Position numbers and translations under genes: made by a program. Of a stretch of DNA of 5,342 nucleotides, positions 1-5,342 are shown one piece after another; the first letter of the stretch is position 1, and every line of letters starts with the position of its first letter. The stretch is from an uncultured Angelakisella sp. (GTDB lineage: Bacteria; Bacillota; Clostridia; Oscillospirales; Ruminococcaceae), in contig CALGIL010000441.1 in the NCBI GenBank assembly GCA_937914895.1, positions 1-5,342 on the forward strand, written 5' to 3'. Below the pieces are notes generated by a model. That model saw only the letters and a list, made by a program, of their open reading frames with translations. It did not search any database and was not told the origin of the DNA.

Positions 1-159
1 AAGTGGAGAAAGGTTGGCTTGGTTACAAAGCATAGCAATAAAAAGAAGCACCCCGTAGGGTCCTCCGTCAATCTTTGGTACCTTTCCATTGTTGGAAAGT
101 AACAAGCAAAAGCCGACCCACGCCACGACCAGGACGGACAACAAGAAAGCTATATCCAT
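1..159 (-). CDS. Partial hydrophobic protein, C-terminus off the left edge
   Basis: A leftward frame starts at ATG 159-157 and stays open through base 1, giving 53 codons without a stop, so the C-terminus lies outside the window. The translation begins MDIAFLLSVLVVAWVGF and looks like one membrane segment (about residues 3-21), a short polar loop (SNNGKVPKIDGGPYG), then a second hydrophobic stretch (about 37-45). The same frame is also open upstream to an ATG at 342-340, after a stop at 360-358. That longer version would add 61 residues, but its first part is translated GC-rich repeat sequence. Neither start has a convincing ribosome site. Codon use (TTG, CTT, TTA for Leu) is unlike the GC-rich genes to the right. 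I do not recognise a family. It may be a small membrane protein, or part of a repeated intergenic element that is open by chance. Confidence 0.35.
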   Translation of the reverse strand, partial: MDIAFLLSVLVVAWVGFCLLLSNNGKVPKIDGGPYGVLLFIAMLCNQANLSPL

Positions 160-232
160 GAGGCCCGTCAGGCAAAGAGGGTATAGGCAATGTCCCAAAG
201 AGTAGAGAAGCGATGCCTTAGCTAAAAACAGT

Positions 233-249
233 CCCCGCCCGGCAGGGCG
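233..249 (+). repeat. GC-rich short repeat, copy A
   Basis: The unit CCCCGCCCGGCAGGGC matches copy B at 291-306 in 15 of 16 positions. It folds as CGCCC (236-240), loop GGCA, GGGCG (245-249). The region around it (160-335) holds no gene I can support apart from the possible upstream extension of the leftward frame. Confidence 0.5.
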
Positions 250-257
250 AAAAGGGT

Positions 258-274
258 TTGGCCCCTTGGGCCAA
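258..274. repeat. Perfect 7-bp inverted repeat, loop of 3
   Basis: TTGGCCC (258-264), CTT, GGGCCAA (268-274) form a perfect hairpin on either strand. It lies between repeat copies A and B. No T-run follows on either strand at terminator distance, so it is recorded as an inverted repeat, either part of the local repeat element or a protein-binding palindrome. Confidence 0.45.
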
Positions 275-290
275 CATAGCGGTAACGCAC

Positions 291-312
291 CCCCGCCCGC
301 CAGGGCATCAAA
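291..312 (+). repeat. GC-rich short repeat, copy B
   Basis: CCCCGCCCGCCAGGGC followed by ATCAAA. It is near-identical to copy A (233-248) and has a weaker relative, copy C, at 419-441. Its core CCCGCCAGGGCA (296-307) recurs exactly, in inverted orientation, at the right end of the window (5331-5342). GCCC/GGGC can pair across a GCCA loop. Confidence 0.55.
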
Positions 313-335
313 CTCCCCGAAGGGCCCCCCTCCTA

Positions 336-364
336 TTTTCATCGACAATCTTGTGTGCTATAAT
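336..364 (+). promoter_or_regulatory. Sigma-A-type promoter with extended -10
   Basis: The -10 is a perfect TATAAT at 359-364, preceded by TG-C (356-358), an extended -10 element. At the ideal 17-base spacing lies TTTTCA (336-341), matching 4 of 6 positions of TTGACA. The expected start is near 371, just before the structured RNA candidate. The -10 sits inside a short palindrome, GCTAT-A-ATAGC (357-367). No long reading frame follows before the terminator at 510-531, so the product is probably an RNA. Confidence 0.65.
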
Positions 365-418
365 AGCTTCATCCGCTGGGCCGTGGTGCCGTGTGTCCTA
401 ATATATAGGCCGGAATAA

Positions 419-441
419 CCCCGCCCGCTTGGGGAATCAAA
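419..441 (+). repeat. Diverged GC-rich repeat, copy C
   Basis: CCCCGCCCGCTTGGGG then AATCAAA. It resembles copy B (CCCCGCCCGCCAGGGC then ATCAAA) in 13 of the first 16 positions and shares the trailing ATCAAA. It forms the 5' side of the apical stem of the RNA candidate, so the resemblance may be chance or may mean the RNA absorbed a repeat copy. Confidence 0.25.
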
Positions 442-509
442 GCTTTTGCAAGCGGGTTTTGGGGGCATTGTGCCATAAAGGGGGCTGGCGCACCTGGCGC
501 TTTGCGCCC

Positions 510-531
510 CTGCGGTGGTGCCGCGGTTTTT
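510..531 (+). terminator. Intrinsic terminator of the small RNA
   Basis: CTGCGG (510-515) pairs with CCGCGG (521-526), including one T-G pair, across a TGGTG loop, and TTTTT (527-531) follows directly. It would end the transcript from the 336-364 promoter. The T-run lies only a few bases before the next extended -10, so RNA gene and rlmB promoter are packed back to back. Confidence 0.6.
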
Positions 532-532
532 A

Positions 533-541
533 TGCTATACT
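533..541 (+). promoter_or_regulatory. Extended -10 promoter for the rlmB operon
   Basis: TG-C (533-535) precedes TATACT (536-541), which matches TATAAT in 5 of 6 positions. No good -35 hexamer lies 17 bases upstream, because that space is the terminator stem of the preceding RNA; an extended -10 can offset this. Transcription would start near 548, leaving a GC-rich leader of about 75 nt before rlmB. Confidence 0.5.
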
Positions 542-611
542 ATATAGGTAACCGCGCCCCCGGGGCCTTTCCGCCGGCGGGGTGCCGGACCCAGCTTTGA
601 ATCAGGGAAAT

Positions 612-616
612 GAGGG
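612..616 (+). promoter_or_regulatory. Ribosome binding site deciding the rlmB start
   Basis: GAGGG at 612-616 stands 8 bases before ATG 625. The upstream in-frame ATG at 610 has only AGGG (604-607) two bases away, which is too close for initiation. This favours 625 as the true start. Confidence 0.55.
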
Positions 617-624
617 CAGCCTTT

Positions 625-1383
625 ATGAATGAAACCAACGAAGCGCCCGCCGCCGTTGCCGGACGCAATCCGGTGCTGGAGCTTCTGCGCTCCGGGCGGA
701 CGGTGGAGTGCGTCTATGTCCAGTCGGGACCGGGCCGGGGGCCCCTGGGCCGCATTGTGGCCATGGCCAAGGACCGGGGGATTCCGGTCAAGGACGCCAC
801 CGCCCAAAAGCTTCAGGCCCTGACCGGGGTGGACAGCCACCAGGGGGTGGCGGCGGTGGTGGCCGCCTGGGACTATGCCGCCCTGGAGGATGTGGTGGCG
901 GCGGCGGGGGACGGCCCCCTGCTGCTGGTACTGTGCGACGGCATCGAAGACCCCCACAACCTGGGGGCCATCATCCGCACCGCCGAGGCCGCGGGCGCCC
1001 ACGGGGTCATCATCCCCAAGCGGCACAGCGCGGGGCTGACCGCCGCGGCGGTCAAGGCGGCGGCGGGGGCGGCGGCCCACCTGCCGGTGGTCCGGGTGCC
1101 CAACCTGACCGCCTGCATGGAGGAGCTGCGCAAAGACCACGGGATGTGGTTTTACTGCGCCGACATGGACGGCGCCCCCTGGTGCCAGACCGACTTTGCC
1201 GGCCCGGTGGGCCTGGTGGTGGGCTCCGAGGGCTTCGGCGTCAGCCGCCTTGTCCGGGAGCACTGCGACTTTGTGGTCAGCCTGCCCATGCTGGGGCAGG
1301 TGGGCTCCCTTAACGCCTCGGTGGCCGCCGGGGTCATCCTGTACGAAATCGCCCGCCAGCGGCAGGGCATCAAGGCAAAATAG
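625..1383 (+). CDS. rlmB: 23S rRNA (guanosine-2'-O-)-methyltransferase, SPOUT family
   Basis: The product (252 residues) is a TrmH/SpoU-family SPOUT methyltransferase. RlmB uses S-adenosylmethionine to 2'-O-methylate the P-loop guanosine of 23S rRNA (G2251 in E. coli) in the cytoplasm. Residues about 10-80 form the small N-terminal substrate-binding domain, ending in the typical HQGV (72-75). The catalytic domain shows all three family motifs: motif 1 DPHNLGAIIRTAEAAG (109-124, with N112 and R118), motif 2 VVGSEGFGVS (198-207, with E202), and motif 3 SLPMLGQVGSLNAS (219-232, with SLN at 228-230), the trefoil-knot cofactor site. Length is normal for the family. ATG 610 would add five residues, but ribosome-site spacing favours 625. 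It is the first gene of a likely three-gene operon, 53 bases before the next start. A paralogous TrmH-type rRNA methyltransferase is the main alternative; the family call itself is secure. Confidence 0.92.
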   Translation: MNETNEAPAAVAGRNPVLELLRSGRTVECVYVQSGPGRGPLGRIVAMAKDRGIPVKDATAQKLQALTGVDSHQGVAAVVAAWDYAALEDVVAAAGDGPLLLVLCDGIEDPHNLGAIIRTAEAAGAHGVIIPKRHSAGLTAAAVKAAAGAAAHLPVVRVPNLTACMEELRKDHGMWFYCADMDGAPWCQTDFAGPVGLVVGSEGFGVSRLVREHCDFVVSLPMLGQVGSLNASVAAGVILYEIARQRQGIKAK

Positions 1384-1421
1384 ACCGCGCCCAGCAGACA
1401 GACCCGACCCAGGCGCCAGCA

Positions 1422-1430
1422 TAAGGAGGT
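1422..1430 (+). promoter_or_regulatory. Strong Shine-Dalgarno supporting a GTG start
   Basis: TAAGGAGGT (1422-1430) is a near-perfect complement of the 16S rRNA 3' end and lies 6 bases before GTG 1437. It fixes the start of the P-type-ATPase-like gene at a GTG codon and predicts efficient translation. Confidence 0.85.
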
Positions 1431-1436
1431 TTATCC

Positions 1437-3749
1437 GTGCCTGACAAAAATTACAATGTGGATGATATTCTCAGCGAGATTCGGGCCAAAAAGACGTCCC
1501 TGCAGGAGGAGCCCCCCCCGACGGCCCCCCGGCCCAAGCTGACCCAGGAGGACAAACAGCTGCTGGGCCGCGCCCTGGACCACAACAAGGAAAAGGGCTT
1601 TCTCTCCTTTGGGGACCGGGAGGAGGCGCCCCGCCAGCCCCAGCCGGAGGAGCCCCCCCGGCGCTGGCAGCCCGCGCCGGCCCCCACAGTGACCCCCGTG
1701 TCCCAGCGGCAGCCGGAGCCCCCGGAGCCTAAGTCTCCGGAGCCGGGCCCCTTTCCCGCAGGCGGCGCCTCCGACCGCTTTGACCGCGCCTTTGAGGAAA
1801 ATCTTTTGAAAAAGACCGAGACCATCACCCTGGGGGAGGAGCCGGCGGATGAACCCCTTTGGGGGGGCGCGCCCCCCAGGGCCGAGGGCCCCGACCGGAT
1901 GGCCAAGGCGGCCGCCTTTATCACCGGCCTGTCCGACGGCGCGGACCCGGACGGCGCCCCCCTGGCTGGGGAGGAAGCCCCCGAGGAGAAGCGAAAGCCC
2001 CGGCACAAGGCCCGGGAGCCAAAGGCCCCCGAGGAACCGGCCCGAGAGGAGCGGGGCCTGCGCCCCAGCCAGCAGCTGGCCCGGATGAAGACCAGCCTGA
2101 CCGCCCGGCTGGCGGTGAACCTCATTGCCGCACTGGGGGTGCTGTACCTGGCCGCGGCCGCGGAATACCAGCTGCCCCTGCCCGGCTTTCTGACCGAGAA
2201 CCTCTCCTTTGCCCTGTGGATCCCCGTGGTGCTGGTCATCCTGTCCGGCATTGCCAGCGGCAACACCGTGGGCGGCGGGATGATTGCCCTGTTTACGCTG
2301 AAGCCCAGCAGCGACAGCTACATCGCCCTGGGGGTCTTTGCCTGCCTGATGCAGGGCTCCTACATCGCCATGCGGCCGGAGCTGTACGAGGTGTACAGCG
2401 CCAACATCTATCTGCCCATGGCGGCGCTGATGCTGGTCTTTAACACCGTGGGCAAGCTGATGCTGCGCGGGCGTGTGGAAAATGCCTACCGCCTGGTGGC
2501 GGCCCGGGGCGAAAAGCAGACGGTGGGCCTTGTGGACAACGCCGCCCTGGCCCGCCATCTGGTGTCCGGCGTGGTGGAGGAGGAGCCCGTGGTGGCCTGC
2601 TTTGCCCCCGTCAAAGCCCTGGGGGGCTACCTGGAGCAGGCCTTTGCCCCCGGGCGGCCGGAGGATGTCTCCCGCATTGTGGCCCCCATGACCGCCGGCG
2701 CGGCCCTGGTCATGGCCCTGGTGTCCTATATCTTTAACCGGGACGTCTTTATGGCGGCCGGGGTGTTTACCGCCGCGCTGTGCATCACAGCGCCCTTAGC
2801 CGGGGTGCTGGCGGCCAACCTGCCCATCTCCATGGTCAACGGCCGGCTGGAAAAATGGGGCGCCGCCCTGTCCGGCTACGGCACGGTGGAGCAGTTCAGC
2901 GGGGTCAACGGGGTGATTCTTAAATGCTCCGACCTCTTTCCCTCCTCCAGCATCACCCTCCACGGCATCAAGCCCTTTCGGGGCGGGGCCATCGACCAGG
3001 CCATTGTGGATGCGGCCAGCGTGCTGTGCAGCTGCGATTCCACCCTTACCGACATCTTCCGGAACATGGTGTCCGGCGAAAACATCCTGCGCCCGGCGGA
3101 AAGCCTTGTATACGAGGACCGGATGGGCGTTTCGGCCTGGGTGGACGGCCGGCGGGTGCTGGTGGGCAACCGGGAGCTGATGAAGCACTACGGGGTGGAT
3201 ATCCCCCCCCTGGAAACCGAGCAGAAGTACGCCCAGGATGGCCGCCAGGTGCTGTATGTGGCCAATTCCGGCGAGGCCGCGGCCATGTTCATCGTCTCCT
3301 ACAAGGCGGACCAGCAGATGAAGCGCGCCCTGGAGGTCTTGTGGAGCCGGGACATTGCGGTCTGCGTATACAGCACCGACCCCAACGTCACCGAGGAGCG
3401 CATCAGCCAGCTGTACGATTTTCCCGCCCAGATGATCAAGATCATCCCCGCCGCCCTCCACAGCCAGGTGGACCGGTATCTTGCCCCCAGGGATAAGATG
3501 CAGGCGGGCATCGTCCACACCGGCCAGCCCGCCTCCTATGTCCGGGCGGTGGCTGCCGCCAAGGCCTGCGATTCCATCCTGACGGCGGAGACGGCCCTTC
3601 TGCTGCTGTCGGTGGTGGTGGGCTTTGCCCTGGTCACCTTTTTCGCCTTTACCCGGTCCATGCAGGCCCTCACCTGGATCACCATTGCCATCTACCAGCT
3701 GTTCTGGACCCTTATTGAGGTTTTGGTGCCGGCCTTTAAGCGGGGATAG
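1437..3749 (+). CDS. Degenerate P-type ATPase-like membrane protein (predicted pseudoenzyme)
   Basis: This 770-residue protein has three parts. Residues 1-215 are cytoplasmic, Pro/Glu/Arg-rich and probably disordered, opening with NYNVDDILSEIRAKK (5-19). Next come six membrane segments, about 225-242, 256-272, 292-311, 325-342, 416-433 and 437-462. A soluble domain (about 463-713) and two final segments (716-737, 742-763) follow. This is the core layout of a P1B-type ATPase. The N-domain signature is recognisable in GRRVLVGNRELMKHYGVDI (571-589). Catalytic motifs are lost. DKTGTLT is replaced by DLFPSSS (499-505; only D499 remains). The TGE actuator motif is absent between segments 4 and 5. 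TGDN has become STDPN (646-650), GDGxND has become HTGQPA (694-699), and the membrane CPC site reads APLAG (452-456). It should not pump ions by the normal phospho-enzyme cycle; a scaffold, sensor or regulatory role is only a guess. The gene is intact with a strong ribosome site, so it is not a decaying pseudogene. Family resemblance is fairly sure, function unknown. Confidence 0.8.
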   Translation: MPDKNYNVDDILSEIRAKKTSLQEEPPPTAPRPKLTQEDKQLLGRALDHNKEKGFLSFGDREEAPRQPQPEEPPRRWQPAPAPTVTPVSQRQPEPPEPKSPEPGPFPAGGASDRFDRAFEENLLKKTETITLGEEPADEPLWGGAPPRAEGPDRMAKAAAFITGLSDGADPDGAPLAGEEAPEEKRKPRHKAREPKAPEEPAREERGLRPSQQLARMKTSLTARLAVNLIAALGVLYLAAAAEYQLPLPGFLTENLSFALWIPVVLVILSGIASGNTVGGGMIALFTLKPSSDSYIALGVFACLMQGSYIAMRPELYEVYSANIYLPMAALMLVFNTVGKLMLRGRVENAYRLVAARGEKQTVGLVDNAALARHLVSGVVEEEPVVACFAPVKALGGYLEQAFAPGRPEDVSRIVAPMTAGAALVMALVSYIFNRDVFMAAGVFTAALCITAPLAGVLAANLPISMVNGRLEKWGAALSGYGTVEQFSGVNGVILKCSDLFPSSSITLHGIKPFRGGAIDQAIVDAASVLCSCDSTLTDIFRNMVSGENILRPAESLVYEDRMGVSAWVDGRRVLVGNRELMKHYGVDIPPLETEQKYAQDGRQVLYVANSGEAAAMFIVSYKADQQMKRALEVLWSRDIAVCVYSTDPNVTEERISQLYDFPAQMIKIIPAALHSQVDRYLAPRDKMQAGIVHTGQPASYVRAVAAAKACDSILTAETALLLLSVVVGFALVTFFAFTRSMQALTWITIAIYQLFWTLIEVLVPAFKRG

Positions 3750-3781
3750 AGCCCCTTACGGCGCAACTATGTTTTTGATAA

Positions 3782-3791
3782 TAAAGGATGG
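3782..3791 (+). promoter_or_regulatory. Ribosome binding site deciding the gltX start
   Basis: TAAAGGATGG (3782-3791) differs from the ideal TAAAGGAGGT at the last three bases. It leaves 8 bases before ATG 3800. The alternative ATG 3788 lies inside this element and so has no usable ribosome site of its own, which favours 3800. Confidence 0.55.
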
Positions 3792-3799
3792 TACGACAC

Positions 3800-5254
3800 A
3801 TGAAGTTTACAACGGTACGCACCCGCTTTGCCCCCAGCCCCACGGGCTATATGCACGTGGGCAACCTCCGCACGGCCCTGTATGCCTTTCTGCTGGCCAA
3901 AAGCAAAGGCGGCACCTTTATCCTGCGCATCGAGGACACCGACCAGGAGCGCCAGGTGGAGGGGGCGGTGGACATCATCTACAACACCCTGCGGGAGACC
4001 GGCCTTGTCTGGGACGAGGGTCCCGACATCGGCGGCCCGGTGGGCCCCTATATCCAAAGCCAGCGGATGGGGATGTTTAAGGACTACGCCCTGGAGCTGG
4101 TGGAAAAGGGCGCCGCCTACTACTGCTTCTGCGACAAGGAGCGGCTGGAGGAGGTGCGCACCGTGCAGCAGGCCTCGGGCATGGCCCCCCGGTACGACGG
4201 CCACTGCCGCCATCTGACCCCCGAGGAAATTCAGGCCAAGCTGGACGCGGGCATCCCCTACGTCATCCGGCAGAAGATGCCCACCCAGGGCACCGTCACC
4301 TTCCACGACGAGGTGTACGGGGACATCACCGTGGACTGCGCCGAGCTGGACGACCAGATCCTGCTGAAGACCGACGGCATGCCCACCTACAACTTTGCCA
4401 ACGTGGTGGACGACCACACCATGGGCATTACCCACGTGGTCCGGGGCAGCGAATATCTGTCCTCCACCCCCAAATACAACCTGCTGTATGAAGCCTTTGG
4501 CTGGGAGGTACCGGTGTACATCCACTGCGCCCCGGTGATGAAGGACGCCACCCACAAGCTGAGTAAGCGCAACGGCGACGCCTCCTACGAGGATTTGGTG
4601 GCCGCCGGGTACCTGAAGGAGGCGGTGCTTAACTACATCGCCCTGCTGGGCTGGAGCCCCAAGGGGGACCAGGAGATTTTCTCCCTTCAGGAGCTCATTG
4701 ACGCCTTTGACATCGCGGGCATCTCCAAGTCCCCGGCCATCTTCGACCCCCAAAAGCTGCGGTTTATTAACGCGTCCTACCTGCGGGCCCTGTCCGCCGA
4801 AGAATTTTACGACAAGGCCCTGCCCTGGATGCGCCGGACGGTCCACGGCCAAAGTGCCGACCTCCGGGAACTGGCGGGGGTGCTCCAGGCCCGGTGCGAG
4901 GTGCTGTCCGACATCCCCGAGCAGGTGGACTTTATTGACGCGGTGCCGGACTACGACGCCGGCCTGTACACCAGCAAAAAGATGAAGACTACCCCCCAAA
5001 CCTCCCTGGAGGCCCTGGAAAAGGCGCTGCCGGTGCTGGAAGGGGTACAGAACTGGACCGCCGGGGACATCCACGAGGCCCTGTTTGCCCTCATCGAGCG
5101 GCTGGGGGTGAAAAACGGCTGGCTCTTATATCCCCTGCGGGTAGCCCTAAGCGGCAAGCAGTTTACTCCCGGCGGCGGCATCGAGCTGTGCGCCGTCCTG
5201 GGCCGGGAGGAATCCCTCCGCCGCGTCCGGGACGCCATCGCAAAGCTGTCCTGA
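3800..5254 (+). CDS. gltX: Glutamyl-tRNA synthetase (class I)
   Basis: The enzyme (484 residues) charges tRNA-Glu with glutamate using ATP in the cytoplasm; in bacteria lacking GlnRS it also charges tRNA-Gln for later amidation. The Rossmann core has [14 protein letters not shown] (9-22), with HVGN as the HIGH signature, and RIEDTD (43-48). A zinc-type set, C109-x-C111 and C136-x-H138, is present as in E. coli GluRS. The second class I signature KLSKR (253-257) is intact and is followed by NGDAS. The rest is the helical anticodon-binding region, with [14 protein letters not shown] (315-328) and [15 protein letters not shown] (445-459), both typical of GluRS. Length fits the family (about 470-500). 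ATG 3788 would add MVRH; ribosome-site placement and family N-termini favour 3800. It is 50 bases downstream of the membrane-protein gene with no terminator between, so it is probably co-transcribed, and a strong terminator follows. Whether it discriminates tRNA-Glu from tRNA-Gln cannot be read from motifs alone. Confidence 0.96.
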   Translation: MKFTTVRTRFAPSPTGYMHVGNLRTALYAFLLAKSKGGTFILRIEDTDQERQVEGAVDIIYNTLRETGLVWDEGPDIGGPVGPYIQSQRMGMFKDYALELVEKGAAYYCFCDKERLEEVRTVQQASGMAPRYDGHCRHLTPEEIQAKLDAGIPYVIRQKMPTQGTVTFHDEVYGDITVDCAELDDQILLKTDGMPTYNFANVVDDHTMGITHVVRGSEYLSSTPKYNLLYEAFGWEVPVYIHCAPVMKDATHKLSKRNGDASYEDLVAAGYLKEAVLNYIALLGWSPKGDQEIFSLQELIDAFDIAGISKSPAIFDPQKLRFINASYLRALSAEEFYDKALPWMRRTVHGQSADLRELAGVLQARCEVLSDIPEQVDFIDAVPDYDAGLYTSKKMKTTPQTSLEALEKALPVLEGVQNWTAGDIHEALFALIERLGVKNGWLLYPLRVALSGKQFTPGGGIELCAVLGREESLRRVRDAIAKLS

Positions 5255-5292
5255 GCGGGGGCGTTCAGGGCAGGTTTTCCAGCAAAATTTTT

Positions 5293-5328
5293 AAGCCTCC
5301 GGCAGGGGTGACCCTCCGGGGGCTTTTT
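5293..5328 (+). terminator. Intrinsic terminator of the rlmB-gltX unit
   Basis: AAGCCTCCGG (5293-5302) pairs with CCGGGGGCTT (5316-5325), ten pairs with one T-G. After a single bulged C, AGGG (5304-5307) pairs with CCCT (5312-5315) and is capped by a GTGA tetraloop of the GNRA class. A T-run (5324-5328) completes it, 38 bases after the gltX stop. It is a textbook rho-independent terminator. Confidence 0.92.
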
Positions 5329-5330
5329 GG

Positions 5331-5342
5331 TGCCCTGGCGGG
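5331..5342 (-). repeat. Inverted copy of the GC-rich repeat, cut by window edge
   Basis: The reverse complement of these 12 bases is CCCGCCAGGGCA, identical to 296-307 in copy B. It starts just after the gltX terminator and is truncated by the end of the window, so the match may continue outside. Confidence 0.5.

Larger units (their letters stand above)
371..531 (+). ncRNA. Candidate structured small RNA (6S-RNA-like)
   Basis: This stretch of about 160 nt lies between a strong promoter and a hairpin/T-run, and contains no credible protein frame. Its ends can pair as nested helices: CCGC 373-376 with GCGG 512-515; GGGC 378-381 with GCCC 506-509; GGTGC 385-389 with GCACC 490-494; CCCC 419-422 with GGGG 461-464; and CCCGCTTG 424-431 with CAAGCGGG 449-456. 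A large open centre (about 390-418 against 465-489) holds a small hairpin, CCTA-ATATA-TAGG (397-409). A closing stem, a big central bubble and an apical stem are the architecture of 6S RNA, which binds sigma-A RNA polymerase by imitating an open promoter. That assignment is inference from shape and size only, as I cannot match a family consensus. The 3' helices compete with two local hairpins: GGCGC-TTT-GCGCC (496-508) and the terminator. It could instead be another structured RNA or a leader of rlmB. Confidence 0.5.

Noticed and set aside
258..274. TTGGCCC/GGGCCAA hairpin as a transcription terminator
   Set aside because: No T-run follows at the right distance on either strand, and no gene ends beside it.
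564..600. GC-rich palindromes in the rlmB leader (CCCCGGGG, CCGCCGGCGG) as a riboswitch
   Set aside because: The leader of about 75 nt is too short and shows no known aptamer core. Such palindromes are common by chance at this base composition.
1..610. tRNA, rRNA, CRISPR array or transposase in the left flank
   Set aside because: No cloverleaf with a TTCRA arm, no rRNA signature stretch, no regularly spaced direct repeats with unique spacers, and no transposase-like frame were seen. The repeats present are few and irregular.
708..1313. Rightward Gly/Pro-rich frame inside rlmB
   Set aside because: Alternative-frame reading of rlmB made of Gly and Pro runs from GGC/GGG codons, with no independent start signal.
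535..1422. Long leftward frame opposite rlmB (295 codons)
   Set aside because: It is the antisense shadow of a GC-rich gene: third-position G/C on the coding strand removes stops on the other strand. The translation is a Gly/His/Pro/Arg-rich mixture with no family motif, whereas rlmB shows all its motifs.
1431..2558. Long leftward frame opposite the pseudo-ATPase gene (375 codons)
   Set aside because: Same antisense artefact. Its Gly-rich sequence mirrors the Pro-rich codons of the real gene, and it has no supported ribosome site.
1437..3749. Calling the middle gene a functional copper or heavy-metal exporter
   Set aside because: The N-domain resembles CopA-type pumps, but the DKTGT, TGE, TGDN, GDGxND and CPC motifs are all altered or absent and no metal-binding domain is visible.
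3755..3782. Possible separate gltX promoter (GATAAT at 3777-3782)
   Set aside because: No acceptable -35 lies at 16-18 bases, and transcription would start within a few bases of the start codon, losing the ribosome site. Co-transcription is simpler.
3767..5074. Long leftward frame opposite gltX (435 codons)
   Set aside because: Antisense shadow of a certain gltX gene. Low-complexity Gly/Val/His translation without recognisable domains.

Overview
The window looks like a chromosomal stretch from a high-GC Clostridia-type Firmicute, perhaps Oscillospiraceae/Ruminococcaceae. This is inference from the GC-rich codons, a strong AAGGAGGT ribosome site, TGn-TATAAT promoters and the protein styles. 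No marker gene fixes the taxon.

Layout. Positions 1-610 form a mixed, non-housekeeping left flank. A leftward reading frame for a hydrophobic protein runs off the left edge. Next come short GC-rich repeats (CCCCGCCCGCCAGGGC type) and small hairpins. A well-formed promoter at 336-364 then leads into a stretch of about 160 nt that can fold into a long, bubble-containing rod and ends in a hairpin plus T-run at 510-531. This is best read as a small structured RNA gene, with 6S RNA as the leading but unproven guess. A second extended -10 promoter (533-541) sits directly behind it and probably drives the genes.

Positions 625-5254 hold three rightward genes with no terminator visible between them. 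They are rlmB (23S rRNA 2'-O-methyltransferase), a 770-residue membrane protein, and gltX (glutamyl-tRNA synthetase). A strong hairpin terminator at 5293-5328 closes the unit. The two outer genes serve translation.

The middle gene is the most interesting item. It has the layout of a P1B-type P-type ATPase: six membrane segments, a P/N-type cytoplasmic domain, then two more membrane segments. However, nearly every catalytic motif has been replaced, and the protein carries a Pro/Glu-rich cytoplasmic N-terminal region of about 215 residues headed by a compact acidic motif. It looks like an inherited pseudo-ATPase, not a pump.

The last bases of the window (5331-5342) are an exact inverted copy of 12 bases of the repeat at 291-312, which suggests a dispersed intergenic repeat family in this genome.
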